A stretch of DNA of 36,915 nt, taken from contig JALHQO010000018.1 in the NCBI GenBank assembly GCA_022841905.1, positions 1 to 36,915 on the forward strand. Reading direction: 5' to 3'. Position 1 is the stretch's first letter; the number at the start of each line of letters is the position of its first letter. Shown in pieces: positions 23,736 through 31,046 of the stretch. The position numbers and the translations under genes are program-made. Source of the stretch: Hyphomonadaceae bacterium (lineage in GTDB: Bacteria > Pseudomonadota > Alphaproteobacteria > Caulobacterales > Aquidulcibacteraceae). The notes under the pieces are model-generated. The model was not told the DNA's origin. It saw nothing but the letters and a program-made list of their open reading frames with translations, and ran no database searches.

Positions 23736-24221
23736 ATGTCGTCGCGCTTTGCAGCGGCTTTAGCCTTAAGCCTTGTGCTTTCTCCCGCCGCAGGCGCAAT
23801 ACCGCCGCCGCCCGCAGTCGCCGTCATGCTTATCGCGCCGCCAGCGCTGCGAGAGGATAGCGCGCATCTCCTTCGAACCATTGGCGGCGGCGGCGCCTGG
23901 TTTGAAACGATACCCTCGCCCGTGCCGGACGAGGCCTTCGCACAGTGCGCGGCGACGGCGGACGCTGAGCCTTGCGTGCGCGACGTTTTGCGTACGCGGG
24001 CGCATGACCGGCCCCCGCTTGTGGCTGTCATCGCTTCAACCGGATCCGGCTTCCACATATTTTGGCGCTGTATCGGCGTCGGAGAAACCGCGACGAACCC
24101 CCACCGGCAGTTCGTGAGCTTCGATACGCTGGCTTGGCGCAGTGCGGGCGGACCGTCGCATGCCGACCGCCAAGCCGCGGCCGGTTGCGTGCTCGCCGCA
24201 GCAAGTGAGAGTGGTTGGTGA
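23736..24221 (+). CDS. exported protein of unknown function
   Basis: The 161-residue precursor has a clear signal peptide (MSSRFAAALALSLVLSPAAGA, cleavage after AGA). I start at 23736 because AGGGGAAG lies at good distance; the in-frame extension to 23676 has none. The mature part has six cysteines if CxxT and terminal ones are counted (FAQCAAT, EPCVRD, FWRCIG, AGCVLA), so at least two disulfides are possible. No domain is recognised. It is divergent from the duplicated lipoprotein gene. Confidence 0.7.
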   Translation: MSSRFAAALALSLVLSPAAGAIPPPPAVAVMLIAPPALREDSAHLLRTIGGGGAWFETIPSPVPDEAFAQCAATADAEPCVRDVLRTRAHDRPPLVAVIASTGSGFHIFWRCIGVGETATNPHRQFVSFDTLAWRSAGGPSHADRQAAAGCVLAAASESGW

Positions 24222-24370
24222 GCGCACAAAGACAAGGCTCACGGCTGCAGCGGCAACCTGGCGCCGGATTAAAGCGGCCATCAACAGGCATTCGTGTCGT
24301 GGTGACGCGAACGGCCCCTCGCCGAACCATCCCGTTGACCACACTTCAGATTTCCATGCCAAGCCGCGCG

Positions 24371-25249
24371 CTAATCGCGCCGTAAAACAGCATAAACCTC
24401 GCCGGCCTCAAGATAGAGCCCGTTCGGTGGAATATTCTCGGCGCTTAACCTGTTCGCCAGCAACGACGCCACCTTGTTGCGGTTGGCTTCCGAGACCGAA
24501 CACGCGCCGCTGCGCCTGCGTTGCACTGCGCTTTGGTTGACCTGGATGTCCCCGGGGGCGGTCAGTTCCACGGGCGCCGTCAGCGTCTCACAATCGTAAG
24601 TCAAGCGGATCTGATCCGCTGTTATGTTGAAGCGCGCTGGCGCACCGTTGAGCGCCGCTAACAGATTGTCTGTTCGGCCAGGTTCAGACCGCAAGTAGAT
24701 GATGTCAGCTCGCCAGCCGCCGTCGAGTTCAGAAACCCGCGTCGGCAACAAGGGCCTGCGCCGCACTTCCGGTCGCTCCAGCTCCAGCCGCACGCCCTCG
24801 TTCTCCAGCGCCATCGCGCTCTCGGCGCGAGCAACGATCGCGGGACTTGCGCGCAGAAACGCAAAGAACGCCGCGTCCCGCCCCTCACGTTCCGGTCCAC
24901 ATCCCATTTCGGTTTGAACCGTCTCGTTCGACAGAGCCACCAAGCGGCCATTCTCAATACCGGCCCGCATGCCAGAATAATTGCATTCGATCGCGAACGA
25001 GATCCCGTCGCCGCGCACATCGACGAAGGCGTGGCGTTGCCCGTCGCTGTCCAACCGCGCTGGGCGATAGCCATCGAATGAAACGATGTCCCAAGCGCCG
25101 GTGATCTCGCTCAATGCTGCGGGCGAAGTTCTCGCGCTGGCAGAAGTCGTTGCCGCTTCCGGCTGGGCAGACGGCATCGGCGAACACGCCATGAGCGCCA
25201 TCGCGCAAACGAACATCGCCATTGCGGGCTCAGCGAGAATTCGGACCAT
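24371..25249 (-). CDS. META-domain lipoprotein
   Basis: The 292-residue precursor has a lipoprotein-type signal (MAMFVCAMALMACSP, lipobox LMAC). The first half holds a META/HslJ-type domain (about 50-150, EITGAWDIVSFDGYRP, then ISFAIECNYSGMRAGI and TEMGCGPEREG). The second half seems to be a decayed second copy (GGWRADIIYLRS, then ITADQIRLTYDCETL). META proteins are exported, small, and often linked to stress or antibiotic tolerance, without known chemistry. The conserved Cys pair (ECNYS and MGCGP) is present. The start at 25249 (MVRILAEP) is the most likely; 25267 is possible. Confidence 0.78.
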   Translation of the reverse strand: MVRILAEPAMAMFVCAMALMACSPMPSAQPEAATTSASARTSPAALSEITGAWDIVSFDGYRPARLDSDGQRHAFVDVRGDGISFAIECNYSGMRAGIENGRLVALSNETVQTEMGCGPEREGRDAAFFAFLRASPAIVARAESAMALENEGVRLELERPEVRRRPLLPTRVSELDGGWRADIIYLRSEPGRTDNLLAALNGAPARFNITADQIRLTYDCETLTAPVELTAPGDIQVNQSAVQRRRSGACSVSEANRNKVASLLANRLSAENIPPNGLYLEAGEVYAVLRRD

Positions 25250-25362
25250 GGGCCATCGGCTCACCAAAGCGTGGCGCTTCAGTGGCTAGAGCTGCGCTCA
25301 CCTTGAAACTCTTTCGGAGGCCAGCATGCAGACGGGTGTCACAGTGCGTCTCGGTATCGCGT

Positions 25363-25560
25363 CTAGTTCGGACCGCGAGCCACGACCATGCCGAGGCCGT
25401 CAAGCACTCGATAGCATTTAGCGCCATGGCTAGCTTGCGCCTTTGCAAGCCCCTTCAGCGCATCGCAGGCAGCTTCGGTGCGGTTGCGCGCTTGCACCTT
25501 TGCCGATGTCAGAGCCTTAGTGGTCGCCCCTTCAGAATATACGATCTCGAAGTACGGCAT
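25363..25560 (-). CDS. small protein of unknown function (65 residues)
   Basis: The frame encodes MPYFEIVYSEGATTKALTSA through GLAKAQASHGAKCYRVLDGL and ends VVARGPN. It looks like a small alpha/beta fold: strand, helix (RNRTEAACDALKGL), strand. The helix-strand part resembles the frame at 29350-29514 (EAEVKREFTLVQANCGAREY, then RILEADALVVA), so the two may be paralogues. No good Shine-Dalgarno is seen. It is upstream of, and on the same strand as, the META lipoprotein gene. Confidence 0.5.
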   Translation of the reverse strand: MPYFEIVYSEGATTKALTSAKVQARNRTEAACDALKGLAKAQASHGAKCYRVLDGLGMVVARGPN

Positions 25561-25771
25561 CGAAGGGGGTCACTCGCGTGCAGTTGAACTTTGCATCTAA
25601 CGAGAGTCGCTTCTCACGTATCGCCCGACCTCATCAAGCGCTCTTTAGCGCGTTCACGCTGACGGTGGACTCGACATCAGAGGGAACATGGGCCTGATAT
25701 TGAAGCGGGCACAACCCCGCCAAGACTGCTTTCCGCCTGAGTCGCTAGGCATCGGCGCGAGCAAGGGCGCG

Positions 25772-26338
25772 TTATGGGCAGGCGGCGAAGAAACTCCGAA
25801 TCTGCTGGCGTTCGGCGTCATTGATTGCGTTGGCGGGAAACTCGTCGCCTTGCTCGACGAGGGAGAAAACCCCGGATTCAGAGAACCGAGTAAAGACAGG
25901 AGTGGTCCGCACGACAATTGCCTCCACGCGCGTCTCGCCGCTTCCGGACGTCGCGCCCGTGACGTTGAGCGTATTGGGTCCAGACTTTAGCGTGATTGGA
26001 TAGGGAGACGTCACGCCTTCGCCGCGCATCAGAATGATTCGCACGTTGGCGCCATCACAGTGCATCGCGAGCAAAGTTTCGTCGCTCGCCCGCGCGCTGT
26101 AGAGCAAAGTGGCGGGCCGCCCCGGCTCATTCTGACCTGGCGGTCCATAGATCCACGTCATCCCGTCGAGGCCCGAGCGCCCTGCATTTTCATCACGCGG
26201 TATCGGCTCGGGCGGGGGCAGGTTCGACTCCGCGGCAGGCCCGGGCTGATCCTGCGCTGGCGCCTCTGAGCTATTATCGGATGTTGGACCGCACGCGCCG
26301 AGCGCCGCCGCAAACGCGCAAATCAGGAGTGTACGCAT
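25772..26338 (-). CDS. lipoprotein of unknown function
   Basis: The 188-residue precursor starts MRTLLICAFAAALGACGPTS (lipobox LGAC) with AGGAGT before the ATG at 26338. A Pro/Glu-rich linker (about 20-60) follows. The folded part then runs TWIYGPPGQNEPGRPATLLY, RASDETLLAMHCDGANVRII, and ends IRSFFAACP. A conserved-looking Cys pair (MHCDG and AACP) may form a disulfide. No domain is recognised. Longer frames upstream have no ribosome site. Confidence 0.72.
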   Translation of the reverse strand: MRTLLICAFAAALGACGPTSDNSSEAPAQDQPGPAAESNLPPPEPIPRDENAGRSGLDGMTWIYGPPGQNEPGRPATLLYSARASDETLLAMHCDGANVRIILMRGEGVTSPYPITLKSGPNTLNVTGATSGSGETRVEAIVVRTTPVFTRFSESGVFSLVEQGDEFPANAINDAERQQIRSFFAACP

Positions 26339-27275
26339 GTACACGCAATGCGCATCTCGAGCGGCAGTTCCATTTCCAACGCGCCGCTGGCCGCAAACCT
26401 GCGAACACATGGGGCGCGCGGGCTCCGCTTTCCAATGGTATAGTGCTCTCTTCAGCGTCGAGAGCGTCTGCGCCAGTGCTTCGCGCCGCATGATCCCGAT
26501 AACGGCTCCCGTCTAGCCGCCGCGGAACGGACATTCACGGACGATCGCGTCGAGGCCCTCTGATGTCCATCCGATTGCAGATCACCGCCCTCCGTCTTGA
26601 TGATCGTTTAAGGCGTCTTCTTCGGTGCCGACATAGTAATCGTGCTTGCCACCGCGCCGAGCGCGTTTGCAGCGCAACTTCATACACCATCGTGATCGGC
26701 GTTGGTGTGCTCGTATCCATCCCTGTGCATGAATGATCGCACCGCGCATGACATCCAGTCATAAGAGGCTGCACGCCCTTTCAAGGGTTCGAGTACAGTC
26801 ACTGGGCTCGATCGATTCTGCCCAGTGATGACGCCTAAACATCTATCAGAGACTTGGTTGGAACGTTGAGTGCGCGACGAAAGCGCGCGTGCTGGTCGGC
26901 TGCCTTGAATCTGGACGCGGTCGTCTGGCTGGGCGCAAGCACCTGGACGATGCCGGCGCCAAGACCGGATTTGCTCGAGGGCCAAATCGCCATCGTCTTT
27001 GCCCACTCCACTGTCCACGAGCTTCATTTGGTTCGAGCGCCAGCACCGCAAACCTACATCGCGCCGCTCTGCGCTGCATATGCTCGCACATAATTCGCGG
27101 AGCGCGTGTTTAGATGGGAGCGAGCATAAAGGTCCATCCTCGCGTGCGTTCTTCACAAGTACGGCTTCACCCGTGCACGCTACCGCACCGACTTTTGAGC
27201 CCGCGCAGCTAAATACGATCTTGGAGCCGGGGGGCTCGCAAACGCTTGCCCGACCACGCGGGCTGGCAATCGACG

Positions 27276-27304
27276 GCGGTCTCTCAAAAATCTTGAGAGA
27301 CCGC
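27276..27304. terminator. perfect 12-bp hairpin
   Basis: GCGGTCTCTCAA pairs perfectly with TTGAGAGACCGC around a 5-base loop. TTTCG follows on the plus strand and TTTTTG lies in the minus-strand loop region. It looks like a terminator or an RNA 3' end, but no recognised gene precedes it on either strand, so it could end an unannotated small RNA. Confidence 0.5.
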
Positions 27305-27393
27305 TTTCGATACAGATGCAGCGCCTGTCTCTCACCTCATCAACTCCGCCATCGCTTGCAAGACCTCCAGCGGCGCTTGGGCTGTTCGATGTC

Positions 27394-27419
27394 GGAACAG
27401 CGCTCTCCATGGCGACGTT
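27394..27419 (+). promoter_or_regulatory. EcfG (general stress sigma) promoter
   Basis: GGAAC-N17-CGTT matches the EcfG consensus and lies 48 bases before the ATG at 27468 in the right direction. The expected transcript would have a leader of about 40 bases containing the AGGAGAG ribosome site. Confidence 0.65.
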
Positions 27420-27467
27420 GTCAAAGCACCGACACGAAGGGGAGCCATCAATCAGGAGAGATCGCGC

Positions 27468-27707
27468 ATGAATGCCCACATCGTCTTCGACAAGCCGGCC
27501 GTCGATGCGCCGCCCGACGCCGACGCCCCATTCGACACGCGGGAGTCCTGGTGTGATGCCCGAGTGGCGCGTCTGATCGCAACCACGCCTGCGCTACCAA
27601 TAGCGGGCGACATACGCCCCACCCACCTTTTCGAGACAGAGATGAGCTCGTGCAAGCTGGATCCTCAACAATACGAGCGCCAGTTGCGTTACGAAGCGAC
27701 CCGATGA
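27468..27707 (+). CDS. small stress-region protein (79 residues)
   Basis: The product starts MNAHIVFDKPAVDAPPDADA, continues ESWCDARVARLIATTPAL and ends QYERQLRYEATR. AGGAGAG lies at good distance before the ATG. It is acidic and Pro/Ala-rich at the N-terminus and helical at the C-terminus, with no membrane segment and no recognised domain. The EcfG-type promoter at 27394-27419 points at it, and a hairpin follows the stop at 27732, so it reads as a complete single-gene transcription unit of the general stress response. Function unknown. Confidence 0.65.
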   Translation: MNAHIVFDKPAVDAPPDADAPFDTRESWCDARVARLIATTPALPIAGDIRPTHLFETEMSSCKLDPQQYERQLRYEATR

Positions 27708-27731
27708 TCTGGCTTTAGCCTCGCCAAGAAG

Positions 27732-27761
27732 AGCGGCTCTCCCGGAGGAGGAAGAGCCGCT
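27732..27761 (+). terminator. hairpin after the 79-residue gene
   Basis: AGCGGCTCT pairs with AGAGCCGCT (9 bp) around a 12-base loop CCCGGAGGAGGA. It begins 25 bases after the stop at 27707. The T-tract is poor, so termination may be weak, and the loop itself looks like a Shine-Dalgarno run. Confidence 0.5.
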
Positions 27762-27860
27762 TGCAGATGGCCAACGCGGGGAAACATCTCATCGGCGCTG
27801 CGCAGGCTATCTGGAACAGTTCGCTGGGCCTGTCCGCCATCGTGCAGTGAGAGTGGTCGG

Positions 27861-27880
27861 AATGTGCGATACCGAACATT
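27861..27880 (+). promoter_or_regulatory. palindromic operator candidate, site upstream of RHH gene
   Basis: AATGTGCGATACCGAACATT contains GTGCG-N4-CGAAC, one mismatch from GTRCG-N4-CGYAC, with AATGT/ACATT as outer arms. It shares fourteen consecutive bases with the site at 30787. It ends 36 bases before the ATG of the ribbon-helix-helix gene. Confidence 0.5.
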
Positions 27881-27916
27881 GACAATTCAGTAACCAGCGC
27901 GGCGCAGCTTTTTGGC

Positions 27917-28144
27917 ATGGGCGGTGCGTTAGTCAAACGATCCATGAAGATCGGCGAGAAGCGAACCTCAGTCGCGCTCGAACCGGAGTTCTGGACAGCG
28001 CTTGAAGCGCTTGCGCGAGCACGGGGCAAAACGCTGCCGAAGCTGTTTGCAATGATCGTGTCCGCCAACACCCATCGGCCGGCGGCATCGGCACTGCGGG
28101 TTTTCGGCTTGGGCAACATCCATTGGATCGTAAGCGTCCGCTAA
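27917..28144 (+). CDS. RHH_4 ribbon-helix-helix protein
   Basis: The 75-residue product contains MKIGEKRTSVALEPEFWTAL and LARARGKTLPKLFAMIVSAN, ending ASALRVFGL. This is the pattern of the alphaproteobacterial RHH_4 family (often annotated ribbon-helix-helix domain-containing protein): a DNA-binding strand followed by two helices, dimeric. Its targets are unknown. The ATG at 27917 has only a weak ribosome site, and the second Met (residue 10) is a plausible alternative that fits the family start better. A palindromic operator candidate lies 36 bases upstream. Confidence 0.8.
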   Translation: MGGALVKRSMKIGEKRTSVALEPEFWTALEALARARGKTLPKLFAMIVSANTHRPAASALRVFGLGNIHWIVSVR

Positions 28145-28188
28145 CGCGCGCCTGCAAAAACGGATTTGCTCGACGGGTCCAGACGCAA

Positions 28189-28398
28189 TCAGTCATCAGC
28201 ACGGGAGCTCGCCCGTTTGTATGCCAACGCTCTATTTTGAGCATTTTGCCAGCGCCGCCAAAGCTCAAGCGTCGGGATGGGTTCGTCGGCCCACCTGGGA
28301 TATTCAACGCCAGCTGCGATATAGTCCCCGCGCGTTAGAGCCACGCGCTCCCGTTCTTCGGCGGAGAGCGCGTTGGTGCGCTCAATTCGCTTAATCAT
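28189..28398 (-). CDS. small protein of unknown function (69 residues)
   Basis: The frame starts MIKRIERTNALSAEERERVA and runs through AAGVEYPRWADEPIPTLELW to the end. It is soluble, charged and helical, and no domain is recognised. GGAA lies upstream of ATG 28398, while a GTG five codons earlier is possible. It lies downstream, on the same strand, of no close gene, in a cluster of short stress-linked genes, and converges with the RHH gene. Confidence 0.5.
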   Translation of the reverse strand: MIKRIERTNALSAEERERVALTRGDYIAAGVEYPRWADEPIPTLELWRRWQNAQNRALAYKRASSRADD

Positions 28399-28476
28399 CG
28401 CATTTCCAACCACAGTTTGGCGCTCGCATTGGAGCGTAGGCTGTCCCGCGATTGCGTCTCGCGGAGCACCAGTATG

Positions 28477-28734
28477 TTAGGCGGCTCTACGAATGAGGCG
28501 TATGAGGAGTAAGAGTACAACGGCGCCCAGCGTCGCGCCAATAATTGCACTTACGATGCCGCCGCCCACCGCCACGCCAAGATTGCTGAACAGCCAACCG
28601 CCGACAAAAGCGCCGATAATGCCAACGACGATGTTGCCGACTAACCCGAAGCCGTAGCCCTTCACGATGACGCCAGCGAGCCAACCGGCAATCGCGCCCA
28701 CAACCAACCAGACGATCAGAGTTTCGGTCGACAT
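28477..28734 (-). CDS. GlsB/YeaQ/YmgE-family membrane protein
   Basis: The 85-residue product has three Gly-rich membrane helices (LIVWLVVGAIAGWLAGVIV, GLVGNIVVGIIGAFVGGWLF, GGIVSAIIGATLGAVVLLLL), the hallmark of the transglycosylase-associated YeaQ family. AAGGAGG precedes the ATG at 28734. Family members are stress-induced in many bacteria, with unknown function. The EcfG-type promoter at 28777-28801 lies 43 bases upstream in the right direction, so general stress control is well supported here. Confidence 0.92.
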   Translation of the reverse strand: MSTETLIVWLVVGAIAGWLAGVIVKGYGFGLVGNIVVGIIGAFVGGWLFSNLGVAVGGGIVSAIIGATLGAVVLLLLIRLIRRAA

Positions 28735-28776
28735 TTCGCGCCTCCTTGTCTCGCAGGTGACGAGACTGTTCTCGCA

Positions 28777-28801
28777 AACGCTCAGCACCCCTCAGCGTTC
28801 C
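28777..28801 (-). promoter_or_regulatory. EcfG promoter of the YeaQ-type gene
   Basis: On the minus strand GGAAC-N16-CGTT matches the EcfG consensus and lies 43 bases before the ATG of the YeaQ-type gene, giving a short leader with the AAGGAGG ribosome site. It is the best placed of the three EcfG matches in the window. Confidence 0.75.
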
Positions 28802-28835
28802 GGGGCGACGAGCCCGTTGTCGTGTTTCCACTGCT

Positions 28836-29051
28836 CTAAAGAGTGGTCCGCCCAGCAATTTTATTCCGCCGCGCGACCGCCGCCATCAGGGCATGAGCGT
28901 CGTCGACAGAAACCGGTTCATTGACGGCGCGTCGTGCAAGGCGTGAGGCTACCTGGTGAACAAGGAAGTGCGCCTCATTCAAATCGTTCGTGAACTCCCG
29001 CGCCCAAGGCAAGAGTTCCGGACCAAGAGAGGCCATTCTATTTAGCGCCAT
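28836..29051 (-). CDS. small helical protein, sigma region 2-like
   Basis: The 71-residue frame starts at ATG 29051 with GAGGAG at good spacing. The sequence LLPWAREFTNDLNEAHFLVH, then QVASRLARRAVNEPVSVDD, resembles the helical hairpin of ECF sigma region 2 (YARxLT...AEDLVQxxxxRAL), but there is no region 4. Such truncated sigma-like microproteins could bind core polymerase or an anti-sigma factor; this is an inference from a weak resemblance. A longer start at 29120 has no ribosome site. Neighbours are stress genes on the same strand. Confidence 0.55.
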   Translation of the reverse strand: MALNRMASLGPELLPWAREFTNDLNEAHFLVHQVASRLARRAVNEPVSVDDAHALMAAVARRNKIAGRTTL

Positions 29052-29164
29052 GCGAACTCCTCGGCGTTCGGCTGCACAAAGCACAACACGCACCTCAAGT
29101 CGGTGCGGGAGATGACACATTAGAAATTGGCGCCACCAGCAACGCGCGTTAGCGTTCGCCCGCT

Positions 29165-29323
29165 TCAGCCGAACGAGCCAAAGCTAATGGCCAACGAGAG
29201 CGAACAAGCGGCGAGCCAAGTCACCACCAAAGCTATCGCCAACCCGATTGCGGGTAATGGCTTTGGCGGCTTGGCGCCGCGGGGCCTCAAGAAGCCTACG
29301 TCGCCACGACGAGGGTTCGCGAT
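29165..29323 (-). pseudogene. damaged paralogue C of the 55-residue membrane protein
   Basis: The minus strand encodes NPRRGDVGFLRPRGAKPPKP followed by a hydrophobic helix with VVTWLAACSLSLAISFGSFG and a stop at 29165. This matches paralogues A and B along the whole chain (RRxxxGFLxPR, TW-x-x-ACSL). No ATG or GTG start exists upstream in frame before a stop near 29352; only a TTG inside GFL (29290) or an ATC (29323) could serve. It also lacks the conserved leader and palindromic site of A and B, so I regard it as a decayed copy. Translation from a rare start cannot be excluded. Confidence 0.6.
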
Positions 29324-29349
29324 CGCGAGGCCCGCTTCTGAAGTCCAGT

Positions 29350-29514
29350 TTGATCATTGCATCCAGTCCCGAGGACGCAGAGGCGGAGGTCAAGCGTGAG
29401 TTCACATTAGTGCAAGCCAATTGCGGGGCGCGCGAATATCGAATTTTGGAGGCCGACGCGCTTGTTGTCGCCGCACACTCCACGCCTGACGAGCCTTATC
29501 GCGACAATCTCTAG
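29350..29514 (+). CDS. possible 54-residue protein from a TTG start
   Basis: The plus frame reads LIIASSPEDAEAEVKREFTL, then VQANCGAREYRILEADALVV, and ends at 29514. Its helix-strand part resembles the 65-residue protein at 25363-25560. The only starts are TTG 29350 or earlier codons antisense to paralogue C, and no ribosome site is visible. It may be a fragment. Confidence 0.3.
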   Translation: MIIASSPEDAEAEVKREFTLVQANCGAREYRILEADALVVAAHSTPDEPYRDNL

Positions 29515-29553
29515 CTCACCGCCAAGTCGAGTTCAGCCTAACGCGGCCACGCG

Positions 29554-29841
29554 TCAGTGCCCGACGCCGTTGACATTGTGGGCTACTTCGCCACCGCCGG
29601 CGTTTCGGTCAGCAGTTGGATTGGACACCGTCACGAGCACAGAGAAGAGCGCAAAGCCCTCCTCGTCCGCCACATCGACCTTGAGATCGGTGGATTCCAG
29701 CAACAAATCGGGCGCGTCTTTGAGAAGCTCGCCCGCCAGTCTGATGGCCACCGTTTGCGCGGCGGGAGCATCGGCGAGGTCGATCCCCTCCGCGTCAGTT
29801 GTACGTTTGCCGTTCGTCGTATGGAAAAAGTATCGAGGCAT
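29554..29841 (-). CDS. DUF6894 small protein
   Basis: The 95-residue product begins MPRYFFHTTNGKRTTDAEGI, the standard start of the DUF6894 family common in Rhizobiales and other alphaproteobacteria. It continues AAQTVAIRLAGELLKDAPDL and DLKVDVADEEGFALFSVLVT. Members usually are 75-90 residues, so it has a short extra tail. The function is unknown, and many copies per genome are typical. The start at 29841 is chosen by the family start; seven residues upstream are possible. Confidence 0.85.
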   Translation of the reverse strand: MPRYFFHTTNGKRTTDAEGIDLADAPAAQTVAIRLAGELLKDAPDLLLESTDLKVDVADEEGFALFSVLVTVSNPTADRNAGGGEVAHNVNGVGH

Positions 29842-29917
29842 CTGAACCCAAGCCTGCAACAAGTGTGAAATGACATAGCGCCCTTACGGCGAAAGGGAAA
29901 TGACCCCAGCTGCTGCG

Positions 29918-30673
29918 CTAGCCCAAGTCCGGTCGATTTTTGACGGGCGTCAGAGCCTTCGGGTAGACCCCGAACAGAGCGCGATATTCCTCGGCGACGG
30001 CTTCGTAGCATTCGCAAGCGGCGTTCTCGAGACCTACGCGATCAAGAATGGTGATATGTCCGTGCTGGTAGCGAATAAAGCCCGCCCGTTGCAGCGTTCC
30101 GGCCGCGATGCTGACGGTTGACCGCCTGACACCCAGCATTGTCGCGATCATGTCTTGGGTCAGGGAAAGTTCTGCAACCCTGCTTCGATCGTGCGCGGCC
30201 AAGAGCCAACGCGCCAGCCTTTGTCCAAGTTCATGATGGGCGTTACAGGCCGCGGTTTGCGCAACCTGAATGTGGAACGCGTGCGTGTAGCGCAGCAGCA
30301 AATCGCGCAAATGGGGCGCGCGCGCGATGGCGTCCTTGAGCGCGGCGGTTGTCACGCGATAGGCGCTCCCGGCTCGCTGGCACATGGTCTCGCAATAAGA
30401 CGTCTCGGCGCCAAGGATCACTGAAACGCCAATCGCGCCCTCGGCCCCAATCAAGCCAATTTCGAGCGGCTGACCGTCTGACAGTAGAGCGAGCGCCGAA
30501 ATAAACCCCCGCTCGACAAAGTAGACGTAAGAAATTGGTTCGCCGGCGCTATGCAGTCGCTCTCCCAGCGCGAGTTCAACGCGCGATAAATGCGCCGCGA
30601 GGAGTGCGAACTCAGTGGCCGGCAGAGCTGCGAGTACTCGATTTCTGATCGAAGCTTGAACAAGTCGTGACAC
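29918..30673 (-). CDS. Crp/Fnr-family transcriptional regulator
   Basis: The 251-residue regulator has an N-terminal cyclic-nucleotide-binding-type beta roll (about 15-125, LGERLHSAGEPISYVYFVER, then GAEGAIGVSVILGA), a long dimer helix and a C-terminal HTH_Crp domain (about 150-225, SLTQDMIATMLGVRRSTVSI). No FNR-type Fe-S cysteine set is present, and the cAMP-pocket RxS motif is not obvious, so the ligand is unknown. In the recognition helix the Glu/Ser/Arg contacts used by FNR and CRP are replaced (RRSTVSIAAG), so a different half-site is expected. GTG 30673 has GGAAAA upstream; GTG 30700 is an alternative. The palindrome at 30788 may be its own operator. Confidence 0.88.
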   Translation of the reverse strand: MSRLVQASIRNRVLAALPATEFALLAAHLSRVELALGERLHSAGEPISYVYFVERGFISALALLSDGQPLEIGLIGAEGAIGVSVILGAETSYCETMCQRAGSAYRVTTAALKDAIARAPHLRDLLLRYTHAFHIQVAQTAACNAHHELGQRLARWLLAAHDRSRVAELSLTQDMIATMLGVRRSTVSIAAGTLQRAGFIRYQHGHITILDRVGLENAACECYEAVAEEYRALFGVYPKALTPVKNRPDLG

Positions 30674-30700
30674 GCGGATTTTCCAACGACGCGGGAGCAC

Positions 30701-31046
30701 GCAGGTGTCTCAGTCAGCGCCACGTCAAACCGGAGACAGCGAATGTCGCCACTTTAGCACGCCCCGCTCCAGGCGGCCACAACATCAATGTGCGATACCG
30801 TACATAATGGTTCCCGCGGCGTGCGCTTAGCCGCGTAGCGCCGCCCGAACTTTCTGCGCCAGATCCCAGTCAGAAGTTTGGCGTGCCTAAGATAGACGCG
30901 ACGGCGGTACCCGGGCGGCGACGACGTCGGTTTACAGACAACAAACGCGCTGGCCGCAAGCAATATGTTCGGCTGTCGACTTACGCTATCGGTTCAGCTC
31001 GATCGCGCGGGGATCATTCCACCAGCACGACCGCGATCAGAGTGAT
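30701..31046. other. intergenic stretch upstream of the Crp/Fnr gene
   Basis: Apart from the palindromic site at 30788-30805 I see nothing I can name here. The site lies about 115 bases before the regulator start. Confidence 0.45.
30788..30805 (-). promoter_or_regulatory. palindromic operator candidate upstream of Crp/Fnr gene
   Basis: ATGTGCGATACCGTACAT contains the full palindrome GTGCG-N4-CGTAC with extended arms ATGT/ACAT. It is the most symmetrical of the four sites in this window and lies upstream of the only Crp/Fnr regulator visible here. Confidence 0.5.

Larger units (their letters stand above)
26339..27467. other. gene-poor 1.1-kb stretch
   Basis: I find no convincing gene between the lipoprotein at 26338 and the small gene at 27468. 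It holds a perfect 12-bp hairpin at 27276-27304, a smaller stem GCCCG/CGGGC at 27249-27264, and an EcfG-type promoter at 27394-27419. A 33-codon minus-strand frame at 26582-26683 (starting MKLRCKRARRGGKHDYYVG) has no ribosome site. Confidence 0.5.

Noticed and set aside
26582-26683. 33-codon minus-strand frame starting MKLRCKRARRGGKHDYYVG
   Set aside because: No ribosome site, no neighbour in an operon and no recognisable family; kept only as a note.
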